This document shows positions 1 through 9,122 of a stretch of 42,056 bases of DNA, in pieces (position 1 is the first letter of the stretch; every line of letters begins with the position of its first letter). The translations under genes and the position numbers were made by a program. The notes beneath the pieces were generated by a model that did no database searches, had not been told where the DNA came from, and worked only from the letters and a program-made list of their open reading frames with translations. This stretch comes from Leptolinea sp. (GTDB taxonomy: Bacteria; Chloroflexota; Anaerolineae; Anaerolineales; Anaerolineaceae), in assembly GCA_012798535.1 (NCBI GenBank), contig JAAZMZ010000032.1, positions 1-42,056 of the forward strand. Direction: 5' to 3'.

Positions 1-1023
1 AAGATCGCACAGAAAGCTGAGATCGAGCGGCGTCAGTTCGCAGAAGCACTACGCGATGTGTCCCTGGTGATCAACAGCACCCTCAATCTGAATGAAGTTC
101 TGGAACGCATTCTTTCCAGTGTTTTTGAGTTCCTGCCCTGCAATATGGCCAATATTGCTCTGATTGACAATGGCATTGCCCGGGTTGAGATCTTCCACGG
201 TTATTTGAATCCCGAGGAAATCGAGTGGGTGAAAGCGGCCAGATTCGATGTGGAAAACGTTCCCAATCTCAGGATGATGGTCGAAACAGGAAATCCCATG
301 TTCATTGCCGATACACGCCAGGTGGATTATTTCACCAACCCGAGTGTGTTGAGCTACATGGGCGCGCCGATCAAAGTGCGGCATGATGTCATTGGTTTTC
401 TTAATCTTGATTCCGACCAACCGAACACGTTTACATCAATGGAGGAATGCGAACGTCTGAAGGCGTTCGCCGATCTGGCGGGCATTGCCATTGATAATGC
501 GCGCACGTATCAAAAGACCAAAGAAAGCGCCGTTATTGACTCACTCACCGGAATCAATAACCGGAGGAATTTACTCAGCATTGCGGAAAAAGAATTTGAG
601 CGTTCTGAACGCTACAATACACCCATTTCCATCATCATGCTGGATATTGATAATTTTAAATTGATCAACGATACCTGTGGGCATCAGGCCGGGGATGCTG
701 TTTTGATGGATGTGGGTAAAGCGCTATCCGCCTTCATCCGAAAGATCGACACGGCCGGCCGATATGGCGGTGATGAATTCTGCATTGTCCTGCCGGAGAC
801 CGATCTGGAGGAAGCCAGAACGGCGGCGGCTCGTCTGCTGGATGAATTCCACCGGATTAAAGTGCCCAGCATCAGTTTTCAGGAATACCTGCAGGCCAGC
901 CTGGGGGTAGCCTGTAAGAATGATGACATCACGAACCTCGAAGACCTGCTGGCCCGGGCTGACCTGGCCATGTATCAGGCCAAAAAACGCGGCCGCAACC
1001 GCGTAGAATGTTATCTTCCCTGA
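1..1023 (+). CDS. GAF-GGDEF diguanylate cyclase, 5' end outside window
   Basis: Probable diguanylate cyclase making cyclic di-GMP from GTP. The frame is open from base 1, so the 5' end lies outside the window; the GTG at 58 is probably internal. The first codons give a helical, charged stretch (AEIERRQFAEALRDV), then a GAF sensor domain at about residues 20-150 counted from the GTG, then the GGDEF domain from DSLTGINNRR (161-170). The active-site GGDEF (237-241) is intact, and an RxxD inhibitory I-site (RKID, 228-231) lies exactly five residues before it, so an active, product-inhibited enzyme is expected. No EAL domain follows. It is convergent with the HAD gene, with only 3 bp between stops. 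Product naming is firm; the signal sensed by the GAF domain is unknown. Confidence 0.93.
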   Translation, partial: KIAQKAEIERRQFAEALRDVSLVINSTLNLNEVLERILSSVFEFLPCNMANIALIDNGIARVEIFHGYLNPEEIEWVKAARFDVENVPNLRMMVETGNPMFIADTRQVDYFTNPSVLSYMGAPIKVRHDVIGFLNLDSDQPNTFTSMEECERLKAFADLAGIAIDNARTYQKTKESAVIDSLTGINNRRNLLSIAEKEFERSERYNTPISIIMLDIDNFKLINDTCGHQAGDAVLMDVGKALSAFIRKIDTAGRYGGDEFCIVLPETDLEEARTAAARLLDEFHRIKVPSISFQEYLQASLGVACKNDDITNLEDLLARADLAMYQAKKRGRNRVECYLP

Positions 1024-1026
1024 TCT

Positions 1027-1659
1027 CTACGTACCGGCCAGTACGGTGGTGATTTCAGCAACGGAATGGAACAGGTGGTTGGGATTGCCGGATTCGAGGA
1101 TCTCTGGATCGGTATAGCCCCAGGTGACTGCTCCGAAAGGAATCTGCATCTTCTTTGAGGCTTCCATGTCGCGGATTTCATCCCCGATGCTGATCACATC
1201 AGTGGGTTCGACCTGAAACTTCTTCAAGACTTTTTTAAACCGGCCCTGCTTTCCAAAAATTGAACTGCCGCATTCAAAGTGCGCAAAAAGCGAAGCCAGT
1301 TCATCACCGAGAACCTGATTGATGAGATCATGAGAATTTGAGCTGACCAGCACGAGAATCACACCCAGATCAGCCAGATCTTTCAGAACGGCATCGATCC
1401 CATCGAACAATGTGATCATCTCGATGTTTTTTCTCATTAAAGATCGAACATGCCGGCCCATAAACGGCAGTTTCCACATGGGTACTCGGTATTGACGCAA
1501 CAGGTCGCGCGGGTGCTTCTTACGCATGAAAGGAATATCTTCGTTCCGAAATTGCCTGATATGGTATTTCTCTGCGAGGCATTCCAGCACGCTTGCCATA
1601 AACGGAAAGCTGTCGGCGAGCGTACCATCAAAATCAAAGATGGCGACTTTATATTTCAT
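1027..1659 (-). CDS. HAD-superfamily phosphatase (phosphoglycolate phosphatase-like)
   Basis: Haloacid-dehalogenase hydrolase of about 210 residues, subfamily IA, resembling phosphoglycolate phosphatases; the substrate cannot be told. Motif I is FDFDGTLADS near the N-terminus (nucleophile Asp9, acid/base Asp11 from the chosen start). A helical cap follows, then motif II VLVSSNS, a lysine region (KQGRFKK), and motif IV GDEIRDMEAS. An in-frame start exists 39 bp upstream at 1698, but its extra 13 residues precede the conserved first strand MKYKVAIFDFDG, so the ATG at 1659 is preferred. Neither start has a strong Shine-Dalgarno. It is divergent from the alcohol dehydrogenase at 1792. Confidence 0.85.
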   Translation of the reverse strand: MKYKVAIFDFDGTLADSFPFMASVLECLAEKYHIRQFRNEDIPFMRKKHPRDLLRQYRVPMWKLPFMGRHVRSLMRKNIEMITLFDGIDAVLKDLADLGVILVLVSSNSHDLINQVLGDELASLFAHFECGSSIFGKQGRFKKVLKKFQVEPTDVISIGDEIRDMEASKKMQIPFGAVTWGYTDPEILESGNPNHLFHSVAEITTVLAGT

Positions 1660-1720
1660 ACAGATATTTCCGATTCTCCAGGTTTGCGTACTTTGCACTA
1701 CAATTAATTGAATAATTATA

Positions 1721-1732
1721 AGATTGTAATCT
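1721..1732. promoter_or_regulatory. Small palindrome in the HAD/ADH divergent intergenic region
   Basis: AGATTGTAATCT has 5-bp inverted arms around a 2-bp centre, in an AT-rich 130-bp intergenic region, 60 bp upstream of the alcohol dehydrogenase start. It could be an operator for either divergent gene. The short arms make chance occurrence quite possible. Confidence 0.25.
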
Positions 1733-1791
1733 ATTCAGTTTCAATTTTCATACCAGTCTGGAAATTTCTATGAATAAAGGGAGAAACAATA

Positions 1792-2832
1792 ATGCGCGCT
1801 GCAGTTTATGAAGAATTTAAACAGTCCATTCGTGTGCAAAACGTTCCTGATCCCCAACCGACAGAGAACGGTGTAGTTATCAAAGTCAAAGCAACCGGAT
1901 TGTGCCGCAGTGACTGGCATGCCTGGATGGGTCATGACACCGATGTGGTGCTGCCGCATGTCCCTGGGCATGAACTGGCCGGTGAAGTGGCTGCCATCGG
2001 GAAGAATGTTCGCAATTGGAAGATTGGGGATCGGGTCACCCTTCCTTTTGTCTGCGGATGCGGCGTATGTCCCCAATGCCAATCCGGTAATCAGCAGGTA
2101 TGCGACCACCAGTTCCAACCGGGATTTACCCACTGGGGGTCGTTCGCAGAATTTGTCGCTATAGACCGGGCGGATGGCAATCTGGTTCGGCTGCCGGAAT
2201 CCATGGATTATGTGACGGCCGCCAGCCTGGGCTGCCGGTTCGTTACCTCCTTCCGGGCAGTGATCGAGCAGGGGAAAGTGGCAGCCGGCCAGTGGGTGGC
2301 AGTACACGGCTGCGGCGGCGTGGGGCTTTCCGCCATCATGATCGCCAGCGCCGCCGGTGCCAATGTGGTGGCCATCGATATCGCCGATGATAAACTGGCG
2401 CTGGCGCGGAGTGTGGGTGCCTGTGCCGTCATCAATTCAAAATCCAACCCCGATGTCGTCGAATCTGTCATGGAGATCACCAGAGGTGGAGCGCATGTCT
2501 CCATAGATGCCCTGGGGAATCCGACCACCTGCTTCAATTCCGTCGCCAACCTGCGCAAACGCGGCAAACATATCCAGGTTGGACTCATGCTGGGTGGGCA
2601 TAACCACCCGGCTATCCCCATGGATAAAGTCATCGCCCGCGAACTGGAAATCTACGGCAGTCACGGCATCCAGGCCCACCGCTATCCACAATTATTTGAC
2701 TTGATCCTTTCGGGTAAAGTTGAACCGGCCAAACTGGTTGGAAAGAAGGTCACGCTTGATGAAGGTGCTGTCGCGTTGACCGAGATGGACAGCTTCCAGA
2801 GTCTCGGGGTGACCGTTATCGACAGGTTCTGA
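1792..2832 (+). CDS. Zinc-dependent alcohol dehydrogenase (MDR superfamily)
   Basis: NAD(P)-dependent zinc alcohol dehydrogenase, 346 residues, full length for the medium-chain family. Catalytic zinc ligands are Cys38 (GLCRSD), His60 and Glu61 (VPGHELAG). The structural zinc loop at 88-104 has five cysteines ([10 protein letters not shown]...C), so both metal sites look intact. The Rossmann glycine motif is GCGGVG near residue 174, and an acidic residue at the end of the following strand (VVAIDIADD) suggests NAD preference. The start has a good ribosome site (AAAGGGAGA) 7-8 bp upstream. It converges with the histidine kinase, the two stops being adjacent. Substrate unknown; a fermentative alcohol/aldehyde role is likely. 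Confidence 0.92.
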   Translation: MRAAVYEEFKQSIRVQNVPDPQPTENGVVIKVKATGLCRSDWHAWMGHDTDVVLPHVPGHELAGEVAAIGKNVRNWKIGDRVTLPFVCGCGVCPQCQSGNQQVCDHQFQPGFTHWGSFAEFVAIDRADGNLVRLPESMDYVTAASLGCRFVTSFRAVIEQGKVAAGQWVAVHGCGGVGLSAIMIASAAGANVVAIDIADDKLALARSVGACAVINSKSNPDVVESVMEITRGGAHVSIDALGNPTTCFNSVANLRKRGKHIQVGLMLGGHNHPAIPMDKVIARELEIYGSHGIQAHRYPQLFDLILSGKVEPAKLVGKKVTLDEGAVALTEMDSFQSLGVTVIDRF

Positions 2833-4215
2833 TCAATTTAGGCGTTCGAAAACTGGCAGGACAAAACTAACCATCAGACCGCCTTCCGGCCGGTTGCCTG
2901 CCCGGATGTGCCCGCCCTGAATTTCTACAAATTGGCGGGCGATGGCCAATCCCAGACCGGCGCCTCCCCAGGCACGAGATCGGGATTTTTCTCCCCGCCA
3001 GAATCGATCAAAAATGCGCGGCAGATCCGCTTCGGGAATGCCGGGTCCGTTATCACTGACGGTCAATTGCACCCCGTCATTCACCTTCTGGATTTGAATG
3101 ACGACTTCTCCGCCTTCCGGTATATAGCGGATGGCGTTGCTCACCAGGTTATCTATCACCTGGCTGACCCGCTGCGGGTCGCCGAGGACCCTGGGCAAGT
3201 TTCTCTCTGATTTTTTACGCAGAGAAATATTCTTTTCAGTCGCGGCAGCTTCAAAATCCACCATCGTCTGGCGCACCAGCGCGTCAAGATTCACCGCCGT
3301 GTAATGGAATTTTAACTGGTTCGAATCGGCCTGCGCCAACATATCCAGGTCTGAGATCAAACTTTCCAACTGTCGGGTTTGCTGCAAAATCGGTTGAATG
3401 TGGGCTTTATCCGGCGGGTATATCCCGTCCATAATACCTTCGAGCTTCCCCTGGAGGATGGCCAACGGAGTGCGCAGTTCATGGGCAATATCGGCGATCA
3501 GATCACGTTGATCTTTATCATTTTTTTCAAGAGAACCGGCCATCCGGTTAAAACTTTCAGATAAAACCCGCAGATCATCCGAGCCTTCAACCTTGACACG
3601 CGCCGTCAGATTCCCTGAGGTGACCGCCTTTGAAGCCGCAATCACTTCCGCCAGCGGATTGATCAACCGCTGTGATAACAACAGTCCGATCACAATGGTG
3701 AGTATTCCCAGAAACACGATCATCGTCCCCAGGGGAAAGACCAGCGTATTCAGGACATCAAAACTCGAAGGTAGACGGGTGACCACCAGCGTTCCTATGT
3801 GCGTTCCACCCTGTGAAAGTGGAACAGGAGAATCACCGGGTACAGGATGATACGGCTGCCCCGCCAAGGGAGAGGCAATATCGCCGTGATCGATCAGCAC
3901 GCGGTCATTGAGATCCAAAAGCACGCTGTCCCGCCATTCATTCTGTTCCATGCTCAAAAAGCCAGGCGGATTTTGCGGCACCAGCATTTCCACGCCGTCC
4001 CAACTACCGCGGCCCAGGTAATACGATTCAAGAACACCGGATAATGCAGGCCGGAAGGGGGGATAAAAATTGGAAACCCGGTAAAAAATCAGAAATATCG
4101 CCCCCATGACCAGGATTAATAAAACGATGATCACGGCCGTAAAGGATTGAAGCAGCAGGTTGATCAATCGTTTACGGATAGCAGCAGCTGCCGTGTGAAT
4201 ATCTGCCTGGTTCAT
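2833..4215 (-). CDS. Sensor histidine kinase (HAMP-HisKA-HATPase)
   Basis: Membrane sensor kinase, 460 residues, partner of the response regulator just upstream (4-bp ATGA overlap, so translationally coupled). Transmembrane helix 1 is about residues 18-46, the extracytoplasmic sensor loop about 47-155, helix 2 about 157-182, then HAMP (about 183-235). The HisKA H-box is DIAHELRTPLA with phospho-acceptor His245. The ATPase domain has the N-box (VIDNLVSNAIRY), G1 (DNGPGIP), F-box (IFDRFWRG) and G2 (GGAGLGLAIARQF). Architecture is BaeS/ResE-like. The sensor loop is not recognised. Stop abuts the ADH gene stop. Confidence 0.93.
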   Translation of the reverse strand: MNQADIHTAAAAIRKRLINLLLQSFTAVIIVLLILVMGAIFLIFYRVSNFYPPFRPALSGVLESYYLGRGSWDGVEMLVPQNPPGFLSMEQNEWRDSVLLDLNDRVLIDHGDIASPLAGQPYHPVPGDSPVPLSQGGTHIGTLVVTRLPSSFDVLNTLVFPLGTMIVFLGILTIVIGLLLSQRLINPLAEVIAASKAVTSGNLTARVKVEGSDDLRVLSESFNRMAGSLEKNDKDQRDLIADIAHELRTPLAILQGKLEGIMDGIYPPDKAHIQPILQQTRQLESLISDLDMLAQADSNQLKFHYTAVNLDALVRQTMVDFEAAATEKNISLRKKSERNLPRVLGDPQRVSQVIDNLVSNAIRYIPEGGEVVIQIQKVNDGVQLTVSDNGPGIPEADLPRIFDRFWRGEKSRSRAWGGAGLGLAIARQFVEIQGGHIRAGNRPEGGLMVSFVLPVFERLN

Positions 4216-4889
4216 TCTACAAATTTATATCCGAGACCGTGTGCGGTCACGATATGACGGCCGTTTTCTTCATCATGGTCAATTTTCCGACGCAAATTGC
4301 GAATATGTGAATCAATGGCCCGCTCATAACTTTCAAAAGAGACTCCCCTGGCTGCGTTCAGCAATTCGCTGCGCGAAAATATTTGCCCGGGTTGGCTGCA
4401 TAGCGTGGCCAAGATATCAAATTCGGTGGGGGTCAGCGATACATCTCCCCAGGGAAGCCGCGCTTTAAAATGATCGCGGTCCAACTGGACATAAGTGTCT
4501 GCCGCCTTTTCCGGCATTTTGTCCAGTTTAATCCGCCGGAGAACGGAATGTACGCGGGCGACAAGTTCCCGCGGACTGAAAGGTTTGGTCAGGTAATCGT
4601 CGGCGCCTGTTTCCAATCCTTTCAGCCTGTCTGCTTCACTGTGGCGGGCTGTGAGAATGATGATCGGGATCGGGCTTTCGTGACGTATCAACCTGCAGAT
4701 CTCCATGCCATCCATACCGGGAAGCATTAAATCAAGCACGATCAAATCAGGGTGGCTGCTGCGTTCCATTTCAAGACCCTGAAGTCCATTTGTAGCTGAG
4801 ACGACATCGAATCCATCTGCCTGCAGGTAGTCACGGCAGATTTCGACGATTTGCTGCTCATCTTCAATGATCAGGATCTTTTTTACCAT
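4212..4889 (-). CDS. OmpR/PhoB-family response regulator
   Basis: Two-domain response regulator, 225 residues. Receiver: acidic pocket Glu9/Asp10, phosphorylation site Asp53 (IVLDLMLPGMDG), switch Thr in ILTAR and conserved Lys in YLTKPF. The C-terminal winged helix (about 125-225) carries the usual TPTEFDIL start, the ERAIDSHIRNLRRKI recognition helix and a terminal GLGYKF wing. It is the first gene of a two-gene operon with the kinase and is divergent from the proline-rich protein at 5105. The array of TTCT boxes in the shared intergenic region (4949-4984) is a plausible target, which would make the operon autoregulated. Confidence 0.94.
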   Translation of the reverse strand: MVKKILIIEDEQQIVEICRDYLQADGFDVVSATNGLQGLEMERSSHPDLIVLDLMLPGMDGMEICRLIRHESPIPIIILTARHSEADRLKGLETGADDYLTKPFSPRELVARVHSVLRRIKLDKMPEKAADTYVQLDRDHFKARLPWGDVSLTPTEFDILATLCSQPGQIFSRSELLNAARGVSFESYERAIDSHIRNLRRKIDHDEENGRHIVTAHGLGYKFVE

Positions 4890-4948
4890 TCCTGCGCCTT
4901 TTTCTCATTATCTCATAGACGCAAAATGTACAGGCTTTTACTATCCTT

Positions 4949-4984
4949 TTCTCCACACTTCTCGATATTTTCTTCATGGATTCT
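4949..4984. promoter_or_regulatory. Four TTCT boxes in helical phase, candidate response-regulator site
   Basis: The tetramer TTCT begins at 4949, 4959, 4970 and 4981, spacings of 10, 11 and 11 bp, so all four lie on one face of the helix. OmpR-family regulators typically bind direct repeats spaced about one turn. The array lies between the regulator start (4889) and the divergent gene at 5105, about 120 bp upstream of the latter. The geometry is directly visible; the regulator assignment is inference. An AT-rich stretch (4991-5011) follows, but no convincing -35/-10 pair was identified. Confidence 0.45.
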
Positions 4985-5104
4985 TTACGATCATATATCT
5001 AAGATAAAAAGTAACCCGCAACGGATTACCCCCAACTGAGATCATCAATCAAGGAGCAGGCTGGCCGGTAAGACGACAATCCAGACCTCTAGTAAGGAGA
5101 AAAT

Positions 5105-5629
5105 ATGACAGTGCAAAGCATCAACAACAATCAGTATATGCAGCAGATCACCGGGACGAACAGCACCTCGGGTGTAAACGGCGTCACCCCTCCGCCGCCT
5201 CCACCGCCTCCCATGGGAATGTTCGGCATATCCGGCACCGACAGCGCCGAAACCTCAAATCCGGCCGAGTTCTACAGCAAACTCAAAGAGTTGCAGGAAT
5301 CTGACCCCGAGAAGTTCCAGGAAGTGGTATCCAATATTGCCGACAAGCTCGAAGAGGCCGCCGCAGATGAAGACCTTTCCTCTGCCAGCTCCATGCTTTC
5401 AGATCTGGCGACCAAATTCCGCGATGTGGCCAACGGCGGTGATATTTCACAGTTGCAGCCACCGGAACCACCATCCAATCCAGGTATGCAGCCTCCTGAT
5501 GAACAGTATGCCATGCAGGAACAGGAATCATTCAACGATGTGGCTTATGGCAGCACGGCACAGAACACAGTACAAACGAAACTGCAGGAATTGTTCACCA
5601 GCATATTCAGCAGCCTGGATAGCATCTAG
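5105..5629 (+). CDS. Proline-rich acidic protein of unknown function
   Basis: A 174-residue protein I do not recognise as a named family. It begins with a Ser/Asn/Thr/Gln-rich segment, then a run of eight prolines followed by MGMFG (about 29-41). A helical acidic region follows (about 55-110; LKELQESDPEKFQEVV, IADKLEEAAADED), then a second proline-rich segment (QPPEPPSNPG) and a C-terminal amphipathic helix (TKLQELFTSIF). There is no signal peptide or membrane helix, so it is probably cytoplasmic unless exported by another route. It has an excellent ribosome site (AAGGAG) and its own strong terminator. It is transcribed divergently from the two-component pair, suggesting it is a regulated target. 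Confidence 0.75.
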   Translation: MTVQSINNNQYMQQITGTNSTSGVNGVTPPPPPPPPMGMFGISGTDSAETSNPAEFYSKLKELQESDPEKFQEVVSNIADKLEEAAADEDLSSASSMLSDLATKFRDVANGGDISQLQPPEPPSNPGMQPPDEQYAMQEQESFNDVAYGSTAQNTVQTKLQELFTSIFSSLDSI

Positions 5630-5654
5630 ATTCGGCAGTACATTACTGATACGG

Positions 5655-5696
5655 CAGGCAATCACGGTTCCCCCTCCCGTGATTGTCTGTTTTTAT
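5655..5696 (+). terminator. Rho-independent terminator of the proline-rich protein gene
   Basis: A 13-bp stem (arms 5655-5667 and 5677-5689, one G-U pair), a 9-nt loop and then TTTTTATTT. It lies 26 bp after the stop at 5629 and overlaps the 3' end of the convergent lipoprotein gene. Stem and T-tract are both clear. Confidence 0.9.
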
Positions 5697-6358
5697 TTCG
5701 GGGTGCCTACCAGTTCAACCGCATCAATTTCGTTCCATCCCCAACCGGAAACCCGCTGGTCGATGGTGATACGCACCTTGTTTACCAGGATTTTTTTTGT
5801 CAGTTCCAGTTCTATGGTCATCAAATCCGGGCAGGTTTCCACCTTTTCCGGATAGCCTTCCCAGGCATTGTATTTCGTGCCATCCAGGGCGGTCATTTGA
5901 ACCTCAACCACCTGCGATGGATTCAAATTCTGGTAAATATTGATCTGCGTCGGAGTGACCGCGGTCCTGTAGGTCAATTCGATCCACTCAATGGTGTCAT
6001 CATCCAGTGAAGCCCATGCGCGGATGTTGTCGCCACATTCGAATACATCTGGTTCCCCCACTGCCTGGCTCGCGCTCCAGTTTGGGTTATCGAACTGGGA
6101 ACTGGCTCTGGCGAACGAAGCCCACTGCCGGATTTCACCCGGCTTTGCTGTCGGCAGCGCGGTTTCAATCGACCCGGCTGTTGCCGTCATTGCCCGCGTA
6201 GGTATTTTTCCGGCGTTTGCTCCCATAGTCGCTGTTGCTGATTTCAGACCGGCCGTGGATACCTGATTCTCCTTTGTCCTGTCAACACTGAAAATGCGGC
6301 AGGCCGTGCCAAGTGCCAGAGAAATGAGCAGAAACAGAATTTTTTGCCTGGTTTTCAT
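5693..6358 (-). CDS. Exported discoidin-like (F5/8 C-type) protein, probable lipoprotein
   Basis: About 221 residues. The chosen ATG (6358) is preceded by AGAGG at proper spacing; an upstream in-frame start at 6397 would add 13 residues before the signal peptide and is less likely. N-terminus: basic MKTRQK, hydrophobic core, then ALGTAC with Cys20, a weak lipobox (Gly at -3), so lipidation is likely but not certain. A Thr/Ala-rich linker (about 21-75) follows, then a beta-sandwich domain with FARASSQF, NWSASQAVGEPD, WIELTY and a C-terminal GWNEIDAVEL, typical of galactose-binding/discoidin-like folds. Likely surface carbohydrate or polymer binding. It is separated from the upstream DUF3160 gene by a terminator. 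Confidence 0.8.
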   Translation of the reverse strand: MKTRQKILFLLISLALGTACRIFSVDRTKENQVSTAGLKSATATMGANAGKIPTRAMTATAGSIETALPTAKPGEIRQWASFARASSQFDNPNWSASQAVGEPDVFECGDNIRAWASLDDDTIEWIELTYRTAVTPTQINIYQNLNPSQVVEVQMTALDGTKYNAWEGYPEKVETCPDLMTIELELTKKILVNKVRITIDQRVSGWGWNEIDAVELVGTPK

Positions 6359-6430
6359 GATTACCTCTAATTTAATAATACCCGACCGCTGATTCAATTA
6401 TAGAGAAACGTGCCAGACACGGTTTGCCGA

Positions 6431-6468
6431 AAAGCGCCGTCAGGCAAATTACGCCTGTCTGGCGCTTT
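6431..6468 (-). terminator. Probable terminator after the DUF3160 gene
   Basis: Inverted repeat with arms AAAGCGCCGTCAGGC (6431-6445) and 6453-6468, matching at the outer 8 and inner 5 bp around a small internal mismatch, with a 7-nt loop. On the minus strand it falls 35 bp after the DUF3160 stop and ends in a short TTTT. It uncouples that gene from the downstream lipoprotein. Confidence 0.7.
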
Positions 6469-6502
6469 GCACGCACCGAATACAGATCACCCGATTCAAT
6501 TT

Positions 6503-8914
6503 TTACTGTCCGTACGCCCGATCATACCATTCCGGTTTTCCGGCTACCCAACCCTCTTTCTCAGTTCCGAATACTTTTATCTTCCACCAGGTCAAGTTAT
6601 CCGCTTTTTTCGGACCGTCGATGATCTCGATATAAGTGTAATAACCGAGCATATCAATCACCTCGGCTGACTTGGTTGGATTTTTACGCACATTCAATGG
6701 CGGAGTCGCTCCGGCTTTATTGACAATGTATGTATCTCCAATGCGAAACGCGAGTGCGTCCACTGTCTTCCCGCCGTTTTTCAGGTAATTCTTGGAATAA
6801 TCAGGCAGACCGGATGTCATGCCGGCCAGTTTGCTTCTCCATTCTTCATCGGTCAGACGGCTGGCCCGCGGCTGTTTGAACTCATAATAGGAGAAGACGC
6901 CGCCCTGGGCGATCTGGATTTTGCCGTTAATCGGAACGGCGACATAGATGCGGTCGACCTTCCCTACGCCGACTTCCAGCACCTCGTTCTGTGCACCGGA
7001 TACGGCGGCAATAATCGGCACGGGTGGTAGCTCCATATTCTGTCCGGTGCGTTTGGCAAAAGCGACATGGTCTTCAATCGCGCCTAACGGAGCCATGATC
7101 CTGTAACGGTCTTCTTCGATTAATTCCTCTCCGCGCAGTTCTTTGGCGGCAATATCTCCCAGTCCGTTGAATTGTTCCGCCAGTGTTCCCATTCCCCGCC
7201 AGAGGTCCATGAAAGACAGGTCTCCTCCTGATCCGGTGTATTCCTCTGTGGAGGCAATATAACCGCGCAATTCCAGTCCTTCCTTCAGGGCCTGTGCGAT
7301 GTAGGCCAGCCGGTAGAACACATTTGGATTGGCTTCGACATATCCGGGCGCGGGGGGTGAACTGGGAGGACCACCTCCTCCCATGAATTCAGGCATCTTG
7401 GCATACAGGGCGGTATCATGCTTCAACTGCGCCCAGCTTCCCAGCGCGCTGTTCAATTCCCGGTTTTGCCAGGCGGTCGTCTGCATGACAGGCGGATAGG
7501 CGCCGCTCTTGGTTTTCACCTGGGGCAGGAACGCATACAACCAGCCCGAATAGAAGGTGGAAAGCCATTCCGGTTGAAGCTGCTCGCCAATCAGGCTCTT
7601 TAGATTCATCATCTGGGGCATATAGTTCTGATAGGCTGTTTCCCCGATTTCCTGCTGAGCCGTCAGCGCAGCCTCTGATCCCAGCACCGCCATCACGTCC
7701 AGTCCGGATGGAAATTCACGCTTCTTGTCAAAACTGCCGACTTTATCAAAGATCATATTCTGAAAGATCAACGCGTCCAGGGTGAAACGCTGCCCCATCA
7801 TGCGCCAGCTTCTTTCCAGGTTCAACGCCAGTGTGGAATTGGCGAAAGTCGAATTGATACGCGGCTGTGGCAGCTCATCGATTCTGGAGAGAAAAGTCTG
7901 CCAGGCAGTATTATCCGCCAATTTGTCAAAGGTGGCATTTTTCCCATAGACCGAATCCATCAGGATGGCCAATTCCTGCGGGCCGCCGTCATCTGTGGGA
8001 CCGACCACAAAGGCAAGCGTTTCCATCATGCGCTGATAACGCTGCCAGACAGCCTCGTCCTGGCGCATAGCCTGAGTGATGATCAAAGGCGCGCGGCTGG
8101 GTTTAAATTTTGGATTTTCTACATCCCTAAACTTGAACGCCATACGCCCTGCCCAGGTCATTCCCCGGAAATAGCTCTCTAGTTCGGAATCACCGGCATA
8201 GTGCCCCACCGGTTTATACGCCCCGTAGTCATCTTCAAAATCTGGCAGGAGGGTTGATTTTGCCCGGCCTGCTGCAGAGATGATCTGATCGATCTGCGGT
8301 TGAACACGTTTCTTTTCAGCGGAAGACAGTTTGATTTGAGGATCAAATAATAAGAGGGCTACCGCCAGGTAATCCTGTGCCAGGCGTGTGTCGCTTTCAA
8401 TTTCCTTACCGGCCGTTGAGGCGGCACGAGCAGAAACTGATTCATACGCCGCCGAAACAACAGCCAGCACCTCGGCTTTAAGCACCGACTTTTCCAGTTG
8501 TTTCAGCAGGGCGTCAAAATTGATATGCAGTGCATGATACGCCGCATCGGTAGTCAGGTAATAAGGCTGACCGAACTTTTCGGATACCTGATCGCGGATA
8601 TCGGCAAATTGCTCTTCCTTTGTGTGAATTACGACAAAACCGTTTTTTGACAGGAAACCCGTCTGATCCCCGGTCAGGCCGGTCACTACTTCGGGGTTTG
8701 CCGTCGAAGCCAGGTTCACCGGCAGGGAATCCCCACTGCCGGCATAGGAAGTTTCCTGCCATTCCTTCAATGGTGTGGTGCCAAAATCCATCCGGTTTTT
8801 TCCCTGTTCTCTGGAAAGTGCAGAGGCAGAAACCGGGGTAACTCCGGCAAACGAAAATAACTGGCAGAGCAATATCAGTATCATCAGAATATGCCATAAC
8901 GGACGATTACCCAT
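6503..8914 (-). CDS. DUF3160 exported protein with C-terminal SH3-like domain
   Basis: About 803 residues from the ATG at 8914, which has GGAG 7 bp upstream; a longer frame to 9004 would put 30 residues before the signal peptide. N-terminal signal (MGNRPLWHILMILILLCQLF ... VSASA). The main body is DUF3160: NGFVVIHTKEEQ, YYLTTDAAYHALHINFD and extended alpha-helical repeats through about residue 640. The last 70 residues form an SH3b-like domain (PLNVRKNPTKSAEVIDML ... WWKIKV ... EGWVAGKPEWY), which in other bacteria binds cell-wall or surface polymers. DUF3160 proteins are known from Chloroflexota and other environmental bacteria without an assigned function. It is flanked on both sides by probable terminators, so it is likely monocistronic. 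Confidence 0.85.
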   Translation of the reverse strand: MGNRPLWHILMILILLCQLFSFAGVTPVSASALSREQGKNRMDFGTTPLKEWQETSYAGSGDSLPVNLASTANPEVVTGLTGDQTGFLSKNGFVVIHTKEEQFADIRDQVSEKFGQPYYLTTDAAYHALHINFDALLKQLEKSVLKAEVLAVVSAAYESVSARAASTAGKEIESDTRLAQDYLAVALLLFDPQIKLSSAEKKRVQPQIDQIISAAGRAKSTLLPDFEDDYGAYKPVGHYAGDSELESYFRGMTWAGRMAFKFRDVENPKFKPSRAPLIITQAMRQDEAVWQRYQRMMETLAFVVGPTDDGGPQELAILMDSVYGKNATFDKLADNTAWQTFLSRIDELPQPRINSTFANSTLALNLERSWRMMGQRFTLDALIFQNMIFDKVGSFDKKREFPSGLDVMAVLGSEAALTAQQEIGETAYQNYMPQMMNLKSLIGEQLQPEWLSTFYSGWLYAFLPQVKTKSGAYPPVMQTTAWQNRELNSALGSWAQLKHDTALYAKMPEFMGGGGPPSSPPAPGYVEANPNVFYRLAYIAQALKEGLELRGYIASTEEYTGSGGDLSFMDLWRGMGTLAEQFNGLGDIAAKELRGEELIEEDRYRIMAPLGAIEDHVAFAKRTGQNMELPPVPIIAAVSGAQNEVLEVGVGKVDRIYVAVPINGKIQIAQGGVFSYYEFKQPRASRLTDEEWRSKLAGMTSGLPDYSKNYLKNGGKTVDALAFRIGDTYIVNKAGATPPLNVRKNPTKSAEVIDMLGYYTYIEIIDGPKKADNLTWWKIKVFGTEKEGWVAGKPEWYDRAYGQ

Positions 8915-9058
8915 GATCACTCCAATTCCACAGCCATTGAACTGTAACTGTGAGGATTTACCACCGCTGTTGACAATTGTAGCCTGAGAAAATTTCAAAT
9001 GCAAAAGGGAACTTTGGATTAATGGCAGTCAAGAACCACTTTCGAGAGAGAAAGACAA

Positions 9059-9080
9059 CAGGCGGATAGGCTTCCGCCTG
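9059..9080 (-). terminator. Probable terminator after the beta-propeller lipoprotein gene
   Basis: Perfect 8-bp stem CAGGCGGA/TCCGCCTG with a 6-nt loop, 43 bp after the stop at 9123 on the minus strand, followed by a T/C-rich tract (TTGTCTTTCTCTCT). The tract is not a pure T-run, so efficiency is uncertain. Confidence 0.6.
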
Positions 9081-9122
9081 CTGTTCGGGAATTAAGAATT
9101 TATCCGTCTATCGGAGTTTGAT

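Noticed and set aside
5041..5100. Possible tRNA-like or structured RNA leader before the polyproline gene
   Set aside because: No cloverleaf or conserved T-loop could be drawn; it looks like an ordinary leader.
5337..5855. Plus-strand open frame of 172 codons overlapping the polyproline gene
   Set aside because: It crosses the strong terminator at 5655-5696 and the convergent lipoprotein gene and has no plausible start signal.
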